Shown piece by piece: positions 45,984 through 55,387 of a DNA stretch of 64,000 bases. The notes under the pieces were generated by a model, which was not told where the DNA came from, made no database searches, and saw nothing but the letters and a program-made list of their open reading frames with translations. Numbering within the stretch: the first letter of the stretch is position 1; each line of letters opens with the position of its first letter. The stretch comes from Rhodoligotrophos appendicifer (GTDB lineage Bacteria; Pseudomonadota; Alphaproteobacteria; Rhizobiales; Im1), in NCBI RefSeq assembly GCF_007474605.1, contig NZ_VHKL01000001.1, positions 496,001 to 560,000 on the forward strand, given 5' to 3'. The position numbers and the translations under genes are program-made.

Positions 45984-46982
45984 ATGTCGAGTCAGTCGAT
46001 TATGACGCAAGACGTGCTTGCCAAGGGCCGCAATGTCGATCGCGCCCGGACGCTGAAACGCTTCAATACGATGGATGCCGCCTTTCGCGGCGTCACCTTC
46101 TCGGCAGCCGTGCTGGTGCTTGTGCTGCTGGGTGGGGTTATCGTCGCGCTTGTTGAGGGCTCCCTGCCAGCTTGGAGAGCGTTTGGGTTTGGGTTCCTCA
46201 CCACGGAATCCTGGAACCCGGTCACAGAGCGGTTCGGTGCGCTGGCACCCATTTACGGCACTGTCGTTACCTCCATCATCGCTCTGATCCTTGCCGTGCC
46301 CGTGGGTCTTGGCATTGCGATCTTCCTGACGGAGCTGTGCCCCGCATTCCTTCGCCGCCCCATTGGCATCGCGATTGAACTGCTGGCGGGCATTCCCAGC
46401 ATTATCTATGGAATCTGGGGTCTCTTCGTGTTTGCCCCCTTCTTGCAGGTCTATGTCCAGCCGGCCCTGATCAATTTGTTCGGCGACATTCCCGTGCTGA
46501 ACAGTTTGTTCGCCGGACCGCCTTACGGCATCGGCATCCTGACCGCTTCGCTCATTCTCGCGATCATGATTCTTCCTTTCATCACAGCCATTACGCGAGA
46601 TGTATTCGAGACCACACCTCCCATGTTGAAGGAGTCCGCCTACGGGCTTGGATGCACCACCTGGGAGGTGGTCTACAAGGTCGTGCTGCCCTTTACTCGC
46701 GTCGGCGTCATCGGTGGCGTCATGCTGGGCTTGGGCCGGGCTCTTGGTGAGACGATGGCCGTCACATTTGTGATCGGAAACGCACATCGGATCAGCGCCT
46801 CGATCTTGGCGCCGGGCACGACCATCTCCGCCTCAATCGCCAATGAGTTCACGGAGGCCGTCGGGGATCTCTACACATCCTCGCTCATCGCGCTGGGTTT
46901 GATCCTCTTCATCATCACTTTCATTGTGCTCGCCGCAGCACGCTACATGCTGATGCGCATTGAGCGCCGCTTGGGGAACTGA
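45984..46982 (+). CDS. pstC: Phosphate ABC transporter permease PstC
   Basis: About 332 residues from ATG 45984 with AGGTGA just upstream; the frame is open back to a TTG at 45951. Six membrane helices are expected. The ABC permease loop lies near [21 protein letters not shown], with [19 protein letters not shown] after it. [18 protein letters not shown] is typical of PstC. It forms the channel with PstA, whose gene follows after two bases. Confidence 0.95.
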   Translation: MSSQSIMTQDVLAKGRNVDRARTLKRFNTMDAAFRGVTFSAAVLVLVLLGGVIVALVEGSLPAWRAFGFGFLTTESWNPVTERFGALAPIYGTVVTSIIALILAVPVGLGIAIFLTELCPAFLRRPIGIAIELLAGIPSIIYGIWGLFVFAPFLQVYVQPALINLFGDIPVLNSLFAGPPYGIGILTASLILAIMILPFITAITRDVFETTPPMLKESAYGLGCTTWEVVYKVVLPFTRVGVIGGVMLGLGRALGETMAVTFVIGNAHRISASILAPGTTISASIANEFTEAVGDLYTSSLIALGLILFIITFIVLAAARYMLMRIERRLGN

Positions 46983-46984
46983 CC

Positions 46985-47818
46985 ATGTACGCACGTCGGC
47001 GCTTCAAGAACTCGCTCGCCATGGGTCTGTCGTTCACAGCCGCAGCGATCGGCCTGGGCTGGCTTGTGCTGATCCTGGGGGTCCTGGTGTACAAGGGCGT
47101 ATCGGGCCTCAGCCTGGCCGTGTTCACCGAAATGACGCCGCCTCCTGGGAGCGACGGCGGCTTGCTGAACGCGATCGTCGGCAGCATCATCATGACAGCG
47201 ATCGCAATTGCGCTCGGCACGCCCATCGGCATGTTGGCTGGCACCTACATGGCCGAATACGGCCGCGACAACAAACTGACCACCACCGTCCGGTTCATCA
47301 ACGATATCCTTCTTTCGGCACCGTCGATTGTCATCGGGCTTTTCGTCTACGAGATCATGGTCGTGCCCATGGGTCATTTCTCGGGCATTGCCGGGGCCGT
47401 GGCCTTGGCCATCCTCGTCATTCCCGTTGTCGTCCGGACCACGGAGGACATGCTCCTTCTTGTTCCCAGCACCCTGCGCGAGGCAGCATCGGCCTTGGGT
47501 GCGCCACGCTGGTACGTCATCTCGAAGGTTGCATATCGGGCCGCTCAGACGGGCATCATCACTGGCGTCCTGCTGGCCATTGCCCGCATTTCGGGAGAGA
47601 CGGCACCGTTGCTCTTCACGGCATTGAACAATCAGTTCTTCAGCGCTGATCTCAATTCGCCGATGCCGAGTCTACCGGTGGTCATCTTCCAGTTTGCACT
47701 GAGCCCCTATGACGACTGGCAGCAGCTCGCTTGGACGGGCGCTCTCATAATCACTGTCGCGGTGCTGACGCTGAGCATCTTCGCCCGCGTCCTTACGGCT
47801 AAGAAAGCGGAAAGATAA
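46985..47818 (+). CDS. pstA: Phosphate ABC transporter permease PstA
   Basis: 277 residues, polytopic. The family blocks [38 protein letters not shown] and [20 protein letters not shown] are present; the [11 protein letters not shown] segment is the coupling loop for PstB. It is two bases after pstC and two before pstB, in one transcript. Confidence 0.95.
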   Translation: MYARRRFKNSLAMGLSFTAAAIGLGWLVLILGVLVYKGVSGLSLAVFTEMTPPPGSDGGLLNAIVGSIIMTAIAIALGTPIGMLAGTYMAEYGRDNKLTTTVRFINDILLSAPSIVIGLFVYEIMVVPMGHFSGIAGAVALAILVIPVVVRTTEDMLLLVPSTLREAASALGAPRWYVISKVAYRAAQTGIITGVLLAIARISGETAPLLFTALNNQFFSADLNSPMPSLPVVIFQFALSPYDDWQQLAWTGALIITVAVLTLSIFARVLTAKKAER

Positions 47819-47820
47819 TC

Positions 47821-48615
47821 ATGGCCCAGGTTCAAGCATTGAAAAAGTCCGCCTCCCAGCTGGAGGAGCGAGTTTCCATCAACAACGTCTCCTTCTTCTA
47901 CGGCGACTCTCAGGCACTGAAGGCGATCAGTCTTCCCCTCTATGACCGCGAGGTCACCGCTTTCATCGGCCCGTCCGGTTGCGGAAAATCGACCCTGCTA
48001 CGGCTGCTGAACAGAATGTACGACCTGTATCCAAAGCAGCGAGCCGAGGGTGAGATCCTGCTGGACGGACAGAACATTCTGGACCCGGCTCTAGACCTGA
48101 ATCTGCTCCGTTCGAAGGTCGGTATGGTTTTTCAGAAACCGACGCCCTTTCCCATGTCGATCTACGACAATATCGCCTTCGGCATTCGGCTCTACGAAAA
48201 GCTTCCGAAATCCGAGATGGATGACCGGGTGGAGGACGCCCTCCGGCGGGGAGCACTTTGGAATGAAGTAAAGGACAAGCTGAGCTCCAGTGGAATGGGT
48301 TTGTCGGGGGGTCAGCAACAGCGCCTGTGCATCGCCCGCAGTGTCGCGGTCCGACCGGAAGTCATTCTCTTCGATGAACCCTGTTCAGCGCTGGATCCGA
48401 TTTCTACGGGACGCATAGAAGAACTGATCGAGCAACTTAAGGCTGATTACACGATTGCGATCGTGACTCACAATATGCAGCAGGCAGCCCGTGTGTCGAA
48501 ATACACGGCCTTCATGTATTTGGGTGAGTTGATGGAATTCGATGTCACTGAGAAGATCTTTACAGCTCCTTCGAACAAGAAAACTGAAGAATACATCACA
48601 GGCCGCTTCGGCTGA
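47821..48615 (+). CDS. pstB: Phosphate ABC transporter ATP-binding protein PstB
   Basis: 264 residues. Walker [20 protein letters not shown]-loop [15 protein letters not shown] (a PstB hallmark), signature [12 protein letters not shown], Walker [14 protein letters not shown] and the switch His in [12 protein letters not shown]. It powers phosphate uptake through PstCA and takes part in signalling to PhoR with PhoU. Confidence 0.97.
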   Translation: MAQVQALKKSASQLEERVSINNVSFFYGDSQALKAISLPLYDREVTAFIGPSGCGKSTLLRLLNRMYDLYPKQRAEGEILLDGQNILDPALDLNLLRSKVGMVFQKPTPFPMSIYDNIAFGIRLYEKLPKSEMDDRVEDALRRGALWNEVKDKLSSSGMGLSGGQQQRLCIARSVAVRPEVILFDEPCSALDPISTGRIEELIEQLKADYTIAIVTHNMQQAARVSKYTAFMYLGELMEFDVTEKIFTAPSNKKTEEYITGRFG

Positions 48616-48641
48616 TTGTGCCCATTGAAAAGGATAATGAC

Positions 48642-49379
48642 GTGAGCGAACACATCGTCAAATCATTCGACGAAGAAATCGCTGCTTTCAACACCCGCTT
48701 AGCCCAAATGGGTGGGCTGGCTGAGGAGCAACTCGCGGGCGCGATCGATGCGTTGGAAAAGCGCGACGTGGAACGCGCATCGGAGATCATCAAGCGGGAC
48801 CAGAAGCTCGATGACCTCGAACATCAGGTCGAAGAACGTTCGATCCTGCTCATCGCCAAGCGGCAGCCGATGGCGCGCGATTTGCGGCATGTCGTCGTCG
48901 GCCTGCGCACTGCAATGGATCTTGAGCGCATCGGCGATCTCGCCAAGAACATCGCTAAACGCAGCTTCGCCATTTCGGATGGAAGGCCGACATCTGGATA
49001 CTCCGGCATTAATCAGATGGGGCGGCTTGCTCTCGAGCAGCTCAAGCTGGTTCTTGATGCCCTCGTCCAGCATGATGCAGACAAGGCAATGGAAGTCTGG
49101 CGCTCCGACGAAGCTATTGATAGCCTCTATAATGCACTGTTCCGGGAATTGTTGACCTATATGATGGAAGATCCAAGAACGATTGGATCGTGCACGCACC
49201 TGTTATTTGCCGCCAAAAATATAGAGCGCATCGGTGATCACTGCACAAACATAGCCGAGAATGTCTACTACTTGGTTCATGGTCAAACTCTTAATGATGA
49301 CCGTCCCAAGAGCGATACCACGAGTATGACTAATATCCGCTACGCTGGAAATGGTAATAAGACAAGTGTAGATCAATGA
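48642..49379 (+). CDS. phoU: Phosphate signalling protein PhoU
   Basis: About 245 residues from GTG 48642, which has AAGGA seven bases before it and gives the common N-terminus SEHIVKSFDEEI; an earlier GTG at 48618 would add eight residues. PhoU is two three-helix bundles, each with metal-binding E-x3-D-x3-D patterns; MDLERIGDLAKNIAKR and NIERIGDHCTNIAEN are those segments. It mediates inhibition of PhoR by the Pst transporter. Its stop overlaps phoB by four bases. Confidence 0.95.
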   Translation: MSEHIVKSFDEEIAAFNTRLAQMGGLAEEQLAGAIDALEKRDVERASEIIKRDQKLDDLEHQVEERSILLIAKRQPMARDLRHVVVGLRTAMDLERIGDLAKNIAKRSFAISDGRPTSGYSGINQMGRLALEQLKLVLDALVQHDADKAMEVWRSDEAIDSLYNALFRELLTYMMEDPRTIGSCTHLLFAAKNIERIGDHCTNIAENVYYLVHGQTLNDDRPKSDTTSMTNIRYAGNGNKTSVDQ

Positions 49380-50068
49380 ACGCATCGATTTTGATTGTAG
49401 AAGACGAGGAACCCCTGCAGGTTCTGCTGTCCTACAATTTTGAAGCGGAAGGCTTTCGTGCCCGGAGTGCCATGAACGGGGATGAAGTCGAGGTCCTGGT
49501 AGAAGAGGAACGCCCGGACCTCATCATCCTGGATTGGATGCTGCCGGGGCTTTCAGGGATCGAGCTGTGTCGCCGCTTGCGCTCTCGGAGTGAGACACGC
49601 GACATTCCCATCATCATGCTGACAGCCCGCGGTGAAGAACAGGAGCGCGTCCGAGGCTTGGCAACAGGGGCCGACGACTATGTCGTCAAACCATTTTCTG
49701 TGCCGGAACTGGTAGCACGAGTGCGAACGGTTCTCCGTCGGTCAAATCCGGAAATAGTGGCTGACGTGTTGCGTGCTGGTGAACTTCAGGTTGACCTGAG
49801 AACGAGGCGCGTCACCCGCAATGGCCGCGACATCCCACTCTCGCCGACGGAGTTCAAGCTTCTCGAGCATCTTTTGCGGAATGCAGGCCGCGTTTATAGT
49901 CGCGAGCAGCTTCTAAACGCGGTGTGGGGTCGTGATATCTACATCGATGAGAGAACGGTCGACGTGCATGTCGGACGTTTGCGCAACGTCCTGAATCGGG
50001 GCAAGGAAGCAGACCCGATCAGGACCGTACGCGGGGTGGGTTATTCGTTCGACGAAAGGTTCACTTGA
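49376..50068 (+). CDS. phoB: Phosphate regulon response regulator PhoB
   Basis: 230 residues. Receiver domain with ILIVEDEEPLQ, Asp53 in LIILDWMLPGLSG, Thr in IIMLTARGEE and Lys in VVKPFS. The winged-helix domain has SPTEFKLLEHLL and ends GVGYSFDERF. It binds Pho boxes such as those seen before phoR and pstS. It overlaps phoU by four bases and is convergent with gcrA, with 23 bases between. Confidence 0.96.
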   Translation: MNASILIVEDEEPLQVLLSYNFEAEGFRARSAMNGDEVEVLVEEERPDLIILDWMLPGLSGIELCRRLRSRSETRDIPIIMLTARGEEQERVRGLATGADDYVVKPFSVPELVARVRTVLRRSNPEIVADVLRAGELQVDLRTRRVTRNGRDIPLSPTEFKLLEHLLRNAGRVYSREQLLNAVWGRDIYIDERTVDVHVGRLRNVLNRGKEADPIRTVRGVGYSFDERFT

Positions 50069-50091
50069 TATCCCAGACCCGGGTTTGAAAA

Positions 50092-50607
50092 TCAGGCTGC
50101 GCCTCTGACCTTCAGGCGACGCCGATCTTGAAGCGGCTGATAGGCCAAGCGAGCGTGGGTATCGCAATAGGGAAGACCGCTTTTCGGCAAGCATCCGCAG
50201 AAGTGGAAGGTTTCGGTTCCCGGCTCACCCAGAGGCCATCTGCACGTCTTATCGCTCAATTGCAGGATACTGACACGATCGCTCGTCGATGTATTCACTT
50301 GCCGCAGAGGCATCGGCTTCGGCGCGGGCGAAGCCTCCGCGACGGTCTCAACTTCGACCTTCAGAGCGCTTGATCCCATTGTCGGGAACTGGGTTATTTT
50401 ACCCGGCGCGCCGTGCGTCCGGCTCTTTACGCGCGGTCGGCTATGCTGCGTTCGTGCTGGCGTCCCTCGGCCGGAGAGGCCCAAGCGGTGAACTTTGCCG
50501 ATTACCGCGTTTCGAGTGACTTCTCCTAGCTTATTAGCAATTTGGCTGGCACTGAGGCCTTCGTTCCAAAGTTGCTTCAGAAGATCAACCCGTTCATCGG
50601 TCCACAT
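50092..50607 (-). CDS. gcrA: Cell-cycle regulator GcrA
   Basis: 171 residues from ATG 50607. The N-terminal helix-turn-helix region begins WTDERVDLLKQLW and continues with RNAVIGKVHRLGLSGR, the GcrA hallmark. The middle is a Pro/Ser/Arg-rich linker. The C-terminus has TCRWPLGEPG and CGCLPKSGLPYCDTHA. In Caulobacter, GcrA binds sigma-70 RNA polymerase and acts at promoters with CcrM-methylated GANTC sites. The frame is open upstream to 50766, but those codons do not fit. Its upstream region contains an unusual number of GANTC sites. Confidence 0.95.
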   Translation of the reverse strand: MWTDERVDLLKQLWNEGLSASQIANKLGEVTRNAVIGKVHRLGLSGRGTPARTQHSRPRVKSRTHGAPGKITQFPTMGSSALKVEVETVAEASPAPKPMPLRQVNTSTSDRVSILQLSDKTCRWPLGEPGTETFHFCGCLPKSGLPYCDTHARLAYQPLQDRRRLKVRGAA

Positions 50608-50633
50608 TAAAATACCCCGCTGAAAGTGTTGGC

Positions 50634-50879
50634 AGAATCGCCTGACGCTTGCCGGCGAAAAGATCCACTCCGACGCAAAACGACTATACCTAGTTAAAAT
50701 GACAATATTTCGTAGTTCCCAGGGATTCACCCTACTAGTTTTGGGGTCTCTTAGCAATCGCGACACCTCGAATCGGAGGGGTTTTCCCCAAGAGGAAATT
50801 CTCCGGCGCCCGATATCGGAATTGGTTAATTAAAAGTTACGGGTTGCAGGACTCCTCAGTCCATGTGGCGCTCTGACTC
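50634..50879. promoter_or_regulatory. gcrA-argD intergenic region: GANTC cluster and CtrA-like site
   Basis: The gap between the gcrA and argD starts is 401 bases. It holds five GANTC sites, at 50634, 50724, 50770, 50850 and 50875, and one near-match to the CtrA consensus TTAA-N7-TTAA (TTAA 50826-50829, TTAC 50837-50840). No gene was seen in the gap. GANTC would be met about 1.6 times by chance in this length at even base use. Confidence 0.5.
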
Positions 50880-50904
50880 AGGCCCCGGCAATTCGCCCTT
50901 CGCG

Positions 50905-50933
50905 TTGACCTTAGCTCTCAAAAAGCCTATAAA
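50905..50933 (+). promoter_or_regulatory. Sigma-70-type promoter of argD
   Basis: TTGACC (50905-50910), a 17-base spacer and TATAAA (50928-50933) are close to consensus. Transcription would start near 50940, giving a leader of about 70 bases. Confidence 0.75.
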
Positions 50934-50964
50934 AACTAAGCTTGACCTGGGATTTCAGCCTCAT

Positions 50965-50997
50965 GTGCCGCCGGAACACCGGCGGCACTTTGATTTT
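50965..50997 (+). terminator. Terminator-like hairpin in the argD leader
   Basis: GTGCCGCCGG (50965-50974) pairs perfectly with CCGGCGGCAC (50979-50988) around a 4-base AACA loop, followed by TTTGATTTTT. It lies between the promoter at 50905 and ATG 51009 and ends just before the ribosome site, so it could stop transcription early or mask translation. Confidence 0.7.
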
Positions 50998-51008
50998 TGG
51001 AGTGACGA

Positions 51009-52199
51009 ATGGTTGCGGCGGTCCTGCCCACCTATGCTCGCATGCCCGTAGCGTTCGATCGGGGCGTCGGTGCACATCTCTTTACAGCCGAGGGCGAAAG
51101 CTACCTCGATTTCGGCTCCGGCATTGCCGTCAACGCGCTTGGCCATGCACATCCTCATCTGGTGCAGGCGCTGAAAGACCAGGCTGAGAAGCTCTGGCAT
51201 ACCTCGAATATCTTCGAGATCCCGGGTCAGCAAAGACTCGCGGAGCGATTGATCGCAGCAAGCTTCGCCGACACGGTGTTCTTCTGTAACTCTGGCGCCG
51301 AGGCAATCGAATGTGCCGTCAAGATGGCGCGTCGATATCATTGGGCAAAAGGTGCCCCGGAACGCTATCGCATTGTGACCATCGAAGGCGCGTTTCACGG
51401 CCGAACACTCGCGACGATCGCGGCCGGCGGCCAGCAGAAGCATTTGGAGGGTTTCGGACCCCCCGTGGAAGGCTTCGATCAAGTGGCCTTCGGTGACATA
51501 GCAGCCATTAAGGCCGCGATCGGACCTGAGACGGCAGGCGTTTTGATCGAACCCATCCTCGGTGAGGGCGGCCTGCGCGTCTGGCCTCACAGCAGCTTGC
51601 GCGCACTGCGCGCTCTTTGCGATGAAGAGGGCATCCTGCTCCTCTGCGATGAGGTCCAGTGCGGAATGGGTCGGACCGGGAAGCTGTTCGCGCATGAATG
51701 GGCCGGCATAATTCCCGACATCGTCGCCGTAGCAAAGGGTCTTGGCGGCGGCTTTCCGGTGGGTGCCTGTCTGGCGACGGAGAATGCGGCATCAGGCATG
51801 GTGGCCGGCACCCATGGCTCAACCTTTGGGGGAAACCCCTTAGCCATGGCAATCGGCAACGCGGTCCTGGATATCATCCTCGCAGATGGCTTCCTCGAAA
51901 GGGTCCAGCACGCGTCGAAACTGTTTTCACAGAAGCTGGCACAGGTGCAGGACGAGCATCCTGACATCATCGAGGAGGTGCGCGGAGAGGGCCTGATGCG
52001 GGCCGTGAAGTGCAAGGTCCCGAACAAGGATCTTTTGGAAGCCTGTCTGCAGGAGCATCTCCTCACCGTCGGCGGCGGCGACAACGTGCTGCGGCTGCTG
52101 CCGCCTCTTATCATTAAGGATGAAGAGATCGAGGACGGCGTGAGGCGGCTATCGCGAGCCTGTACGGCGCTTGCGCGCGGGAACGGTGTCGCAACCTAG
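51009..52199 (+). CDS. argD: Acetylornithine aminotransferase
   Basis: 396 residues of the class III PLP aminotransferases. ArgD forms N-acetylornithine from the semialdehyde in arginine synthesis. Seen: [16 protein letters not shown], the cofactor loop [17 protein letters not shown], the Asp of [15 protein letters not shown], and the Schiff-base Lys in [14 protein letters not shown]. The argF gene follows after six bases. Expression may be limited by the hairpin in its leader. Confidence 0.94.
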   Translation: MVAAVLPTYARMPVAFDRGVGAHLFTAEGESYLDFGSGIAVNALGHAHPHLVQALKDQAEKLWHTSNIFEIPGQQRLAERLIAASFADTVFFCNSGAEAIECAVKMARRYHWAKGAPERYRIVTIEGAFHGRTLATIAAGGQQKHLEGFGPPVEGFDQVAFGDIAAIKAAIGPETAGVLIEPILGEGGLRVWPHSSLRALRALCDEEGILLLCDEVQCGMGRTGKLFAHEWAGIIPDIVAVAKGLGGGFPVGACLATENAASGMVAGTHGSTFGGNPLAMAIGNAVLDIILADGFLERVQHASKLFSQKLAQVQDEHPDIIEEVRGEGLMRAVKCKVPNKDLLEACLQEHLLTVGGGDNVLRLLPPLIIKDEEIEDGVRRLSRACTALARGNGVAT

Positions 52200-52205
52200 G
52201 AGGCA

Positions 52206-53144
52206 ATGATGGCATCTCAGCCCCGGCATTTCTTGGACATCCAGGACTTCAAGGCGGACACGCTACGCCAGTTGCTTTCGCACAGCCGCGCTATGAAACA
52301 AGCACGGAATGGCAGCTCGCAGGGAGTGGTGGAGCCGAACCGGCCGCTTGACGGGCGTGTGCTCGCAATGATCTTCGAAAAGCCGTCAACACGCACCCGT
52401 GTTTCGTTTGATGTTGCAATGCGCCAACTCGGCGGCTCGACCCTCGTCCTTTCCGCCAACGACATGCAGCTCGGTCGCGGCGAAACGATTTCCGACACCG
52501 CCAAGGTGCTTTCGCGTTATGTCGACGCCATCATGATCAGAAGCCACAGCCACAGCAATCTGATGGAACTTGCGGAGCATGCTACGATCCCGGTCATAAA
52601 CGGCCTGACAGATCGCTCTCATCCCTGTCAGGTGATGGCCGATCTCCTGACCCTGGAAGAAAAAAAGGGCACGATTGGTCCCCAGATCGTCGCCTGGAGC
52701 GGTGATGGTAACAATGTCGCGAATTCCTGGATCCACGCATCCGCTCGGCTTGGATTTGAGCTGCGGCTGGCCTGTCCGGAGGCGCTGAGCCCTGATCCGA
52801 TGCTGATGAAGTGGGCGCGCCGGGAAAACGCCAACGTCTCGTTGATGACGGACCCGCGAAGGGCCGTGGAGCAGGCAGACTGCGTCGTTGCAGATACGTG
52901 GGTGTCGATGAATGACGCCCATGGCAACAAGCACAATTTGCTCCAGCCTTATCAAGTCAATGCAGCCTTGATGGAACTCGCCAAGCCGGATGCAATCTTT
53001 ATGCATTGCTTGCCTGCACATCGCGAAGAGGAAGTGACCACAGAGGTGATCGACGGACCTCAATCCGTAGTCTTTGACGAAGCGGAGAACCGTCTCCATA
53101 TACAGAAGGGCATACTCGCCTGGTGTCTCGGCGCCTCTGCATAA
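52206..53144 (+). CDS. argF: Ornithine carbamoyltransferase, anabolic
   Basis: 312 residues. The carbamoyl-phosphate site is [15 protein letters not shown], with [12 protein letters not shown] and the C-terminal [12 protein letters not shown] also present, as expected for OTCase. It forms citrulline from ornithine. A ribosome site (AGGAGGCA) precedes ATG 52209/GTG-like 52206. It sits directly after argD and about 40 bases before hslO, an argD-argF-hslO order seen in many alphaproteobacteria. Confidence 0.95.
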   Translation: MMASQPRHFLDIQDFKADTLRQLLSHSRAMKQARNGSSQGVVEPNRPLDGRVLAMIFEKPSTRTRVSFDVAMRQLGGSTLVLSANDMQLGRGETISDTAKVLSRYVDAIMIRSHSHSNLMELAEHATIPVINGLTDRSHPCQVMADLLTLEEKKGTIGPQIVAWSGDGNNVANSWIHASARLGFELRLACPEALSPDPMLMKWARRENANVSLMTDPRRAVEQADCVVADTWVSMNDAHGNKHNLLQPYQVNAALMELAKPDAIFMHCLPAHREEEVTTEVIDGPQSVVFDEAENRLHIQKGILAWCLGASA

Positions 53145-53186
53145 TCTAACACGCGCGGGCTTGATCCCGCTGTATATGGTCGAACA

Positions 53187-54182
53187 ATGACTGCACCTTT
53201 TACCACCCAAGGCCGGCCTCAGGGAATGAGGACCGGCGACGATATTATACTTCCTTTCGAGGTTAAGCGCCTCGGCGTGCGCGGTCGCATTATTCGTCTG
53301 GGCGCGACGGTCGATGACATCATCGGTCGTCATGAATATCCAGCGTCGGTGTCCGCCCTCCTCGCCGAAGCCGTGGCACTCACAGCAATGCTCGGATCAT
53401 CCCTGAAGTTCGATGGCAAGTTGATCCTCCAGACCAGCACGGATGGGCCGGTGGACCTGTTGGTAGCCGATTTCAACACCCCCGGCGAGGTGAGAGCCTA
53501 TGCCCACTTCGACGCTGACCGGGTCAAGGAGCTCGAAGATGCCGGCAAGGCGACGCCCGAGGCTCTGATCGGGAATGGCCGTCTCGCCATGACCATCGAC
53601 CAGGGCGGCGACATGGACCGCTATCAGGGCATTGTGCCCTTGGAAGGAGTCTCGCTGTCCTCGGCAGCCAATGTTTATTTCCATCAATCGGAGCAACTTC
53701 CAACCGATGTGCGCTTGGCCGCAGGCCCGATCTTTTCTCGTGGAGAGGGCGGCGTGCAACATTGGCGTGCCGGCGGCATCATGATTCAGCATCTACCCCG
53801 AGAAGGGGCAGCCTCCCCCCTCGCTCTTTCGTCGGGCGATATGCCCGGTGATGGTGAAGAAGAGGAGTTTGAAGAGAATGACGACTGGGTGCGCGCCCGT
53901 CTGTTCCTAGCGACCGTAGAGGATCATGAGCTCCTCGATCCGACCTTGGCGCCAGAAGTCCTGCTCTATCGGCTCTTCCATGAGGATGGTGTAACGGCAT
54001 ACACGCCGTCGCAGGTGTCTCGTTACTGTCAATGCTCGCGAGAGAGGGTCGCCGATATCGTCACCCAATTCGGATCGGAGGCCATATCCGATATGGTCGA
54101 GCAGGGTAAGGTCTCGGTGACATGCGAGTTCTGTTCGACGATCTATGAGTTTGAGTTGCCGGAGCTTGTGAAGACCAGCTAG
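53187..54182 (+). CDS. hslO: Redox-regulated holdase Hsp33
   Basis: 331 residues. The C-terminal redox switch is present as YCQCSRERV (C-x-C) and VTCEFCSTIYEF (C-x2-C), which bind zinc when reduced and form disulfides on oxidation, turning on chaperone activity. The N-terminal domain has ALTAMLGSSLKFDGKLILQ and DLLVADF. There is an acidic insertion (GEEEEFEENDDW) of unknown meaning before the linker. It follows argF on the same strand. Confidence 0.94.
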   Translation: MTAPFTTQGRPQGMRTGDDIILPFEVKRLGVRGRIIRLGATVDDIIGRHEYPASVSALLAEAVALTAMLGSSLKFDGKLILQTSTDGPVDLLVADFNTPGEVRAYAHFDADRVKELEDAGKATPEALIGNGRLAMTIDQGGDMDRYQGIVPLEGVSLSSAANVYFHQSEQLPTDVRLAAGPIFSRGEGGVQHWRAGGIMIQHLPREGAASPLALSSGDMPGDGEEEEFEENDDWVRARLFLATVEDHELLDPTLAPEVLLYRLFHEDGVTAYTPSQVSRYCQCSRERVADIVTQFGSEAISDMVEQGKVSVTCEFCSTIYEFELPELVKTS

Positions 54183-54276
54183 CAACCGCTGAGGCTTGCA
54201 ACCAGTCCGGTGAGAACAAATCTACCGTTAACTCGTCGATTCAGACCCGTCGGTGCTCGTCGCGAAAGGAAGAGCA

Positions 54277-55293
54277 GTGCTTCCAATATCAGTCCTCGAC
54301 CTCGCCCATGTTCCTGAGGGATCGACGCCAGCCGACGCTCTACGCAACACCCTTGAGCTGGCGCGCCATGTTGAAACCTTGGGCTATGAAAGATTTTGGC
54401 TCGCCGAACACCACAATATGGTTGGCATCGCCAGTGCCGCGACCTCTGTCGTCATTGGCTATGTCGCTGCCCATACGACCAAAATCCGTGTTGGCGCCGG
54501 CGGCATTATGCTTCCCAATCACTCGCCGATGGTGATTGCAGAGCAGTTCGGGACACTTGCTACCCTCTTCCCAGGACGCATAGATCTTGGACTTGGCAGG
54601 GCCCCCGGCACCGATCAGAGGACATTGCGCGCGCTCAGGCGTGACCCAAATTCCGCCGATACTTTTCCGCAGGACGTCCTCGAATTGCAGGCATTGTTGG
54701 GACCGGTTCAGCCGGGCCAGGTTGTGCAGGCAGTGCCGGGATCGGATACGAATGTTCCACTATGGATTCTCGGCTCGAGCCTTTTCGGCGCACAACTGGC
54801 TGCCATGCTCGGCCTGCCCTACGGTTTCGCCTCTCATTTTGCTCCCGATGCGCTGATGCAGGCCCTCCAGGTCTATCGAGCGAAATTTCAGCCATCGCCT
54901 CAGCTTTCAAAGCCCTATGCCATTGTCGGTGTGAACGTGTTCCTGGCCGACACGGATCTCGAAGCGCAGTACTTGTTCACATCAGTGCAACAGACGTTTG
55001 CCAATATGTTTCGTGGTGCCCGAGGCAAGCTCCCCGCTCCCATCGACGACATTGAGACCTATTGGAGTCCCATGGAGAAGATGCAGGCAGAACGAATGCT
55101 CGCTTGTTCGTTCGTGGGATCAGCCGATACGGTGACCGAGAAGCTGAACCGGTTCCTGGCTCAGACAGGAGCAGACGAACTTATGGTCGCATCCGCGATG
55201 CATGATCCGGCAGCGAGGCAGCGTTCCTACAGCATGCTTTCTGAAATCAGGCCCGCCCTCAATCCGTCGACAGCCTTGTTCAAGGCGTCTTGA
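54277..55293 (+). CDS. LLM class flavin-dependent oxidoreductase
   Basis: About 338 residues from GTG 54277, which has AAGGAAG close before it; GTG 54253 is an alternative. The luciferase-like TIM-barrel is shown by [47 protein letters not shown] and a C-terminal [12 protein letters not shown]. It matches the YhbW-type subgroup. Substrate unknown; FMN use is expected from the family. It stands alone, 94 bases after hslO. Confidence 0.87.
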   Translation: MLPISVLDLAHVPEGSTPADALRNTLELARHVETLGYERFWLAEHHNMVGIASAATSVVIGYVAAHTTKIRVGAGGIMLPNHSPMVIAEQFGTLATLFPGRIDLGLGRAPGTDQRTLRALRRDPNSADTFPQDVLELQALLGPVQPGQVVQAVPGSDTNVPLWILGSSLFGAQLAAMLGLPYGFASHFAPDALMQALQVYRAKFQPSPQLSKPYAIVGVNVFLADTDLEAQYLFTSVQQTFANMFRGARGKLPAPIDDIETYWSPMEKMQAERMLACSFVGSADTVTEKLNRFLAQTGADELMVASAMHDPAARQRSYSMLSEIRPALNPSTALFKAS

Positions 55294-55387
55294 CAGTCAG
55301 CGGCGTGGCCGAGAGCTTTCCTGACTTGACCGCCGACATGTTAAATGACCGCGGTCGATCTGCCCAGGTGATGTAGAAAGCTCTGAC

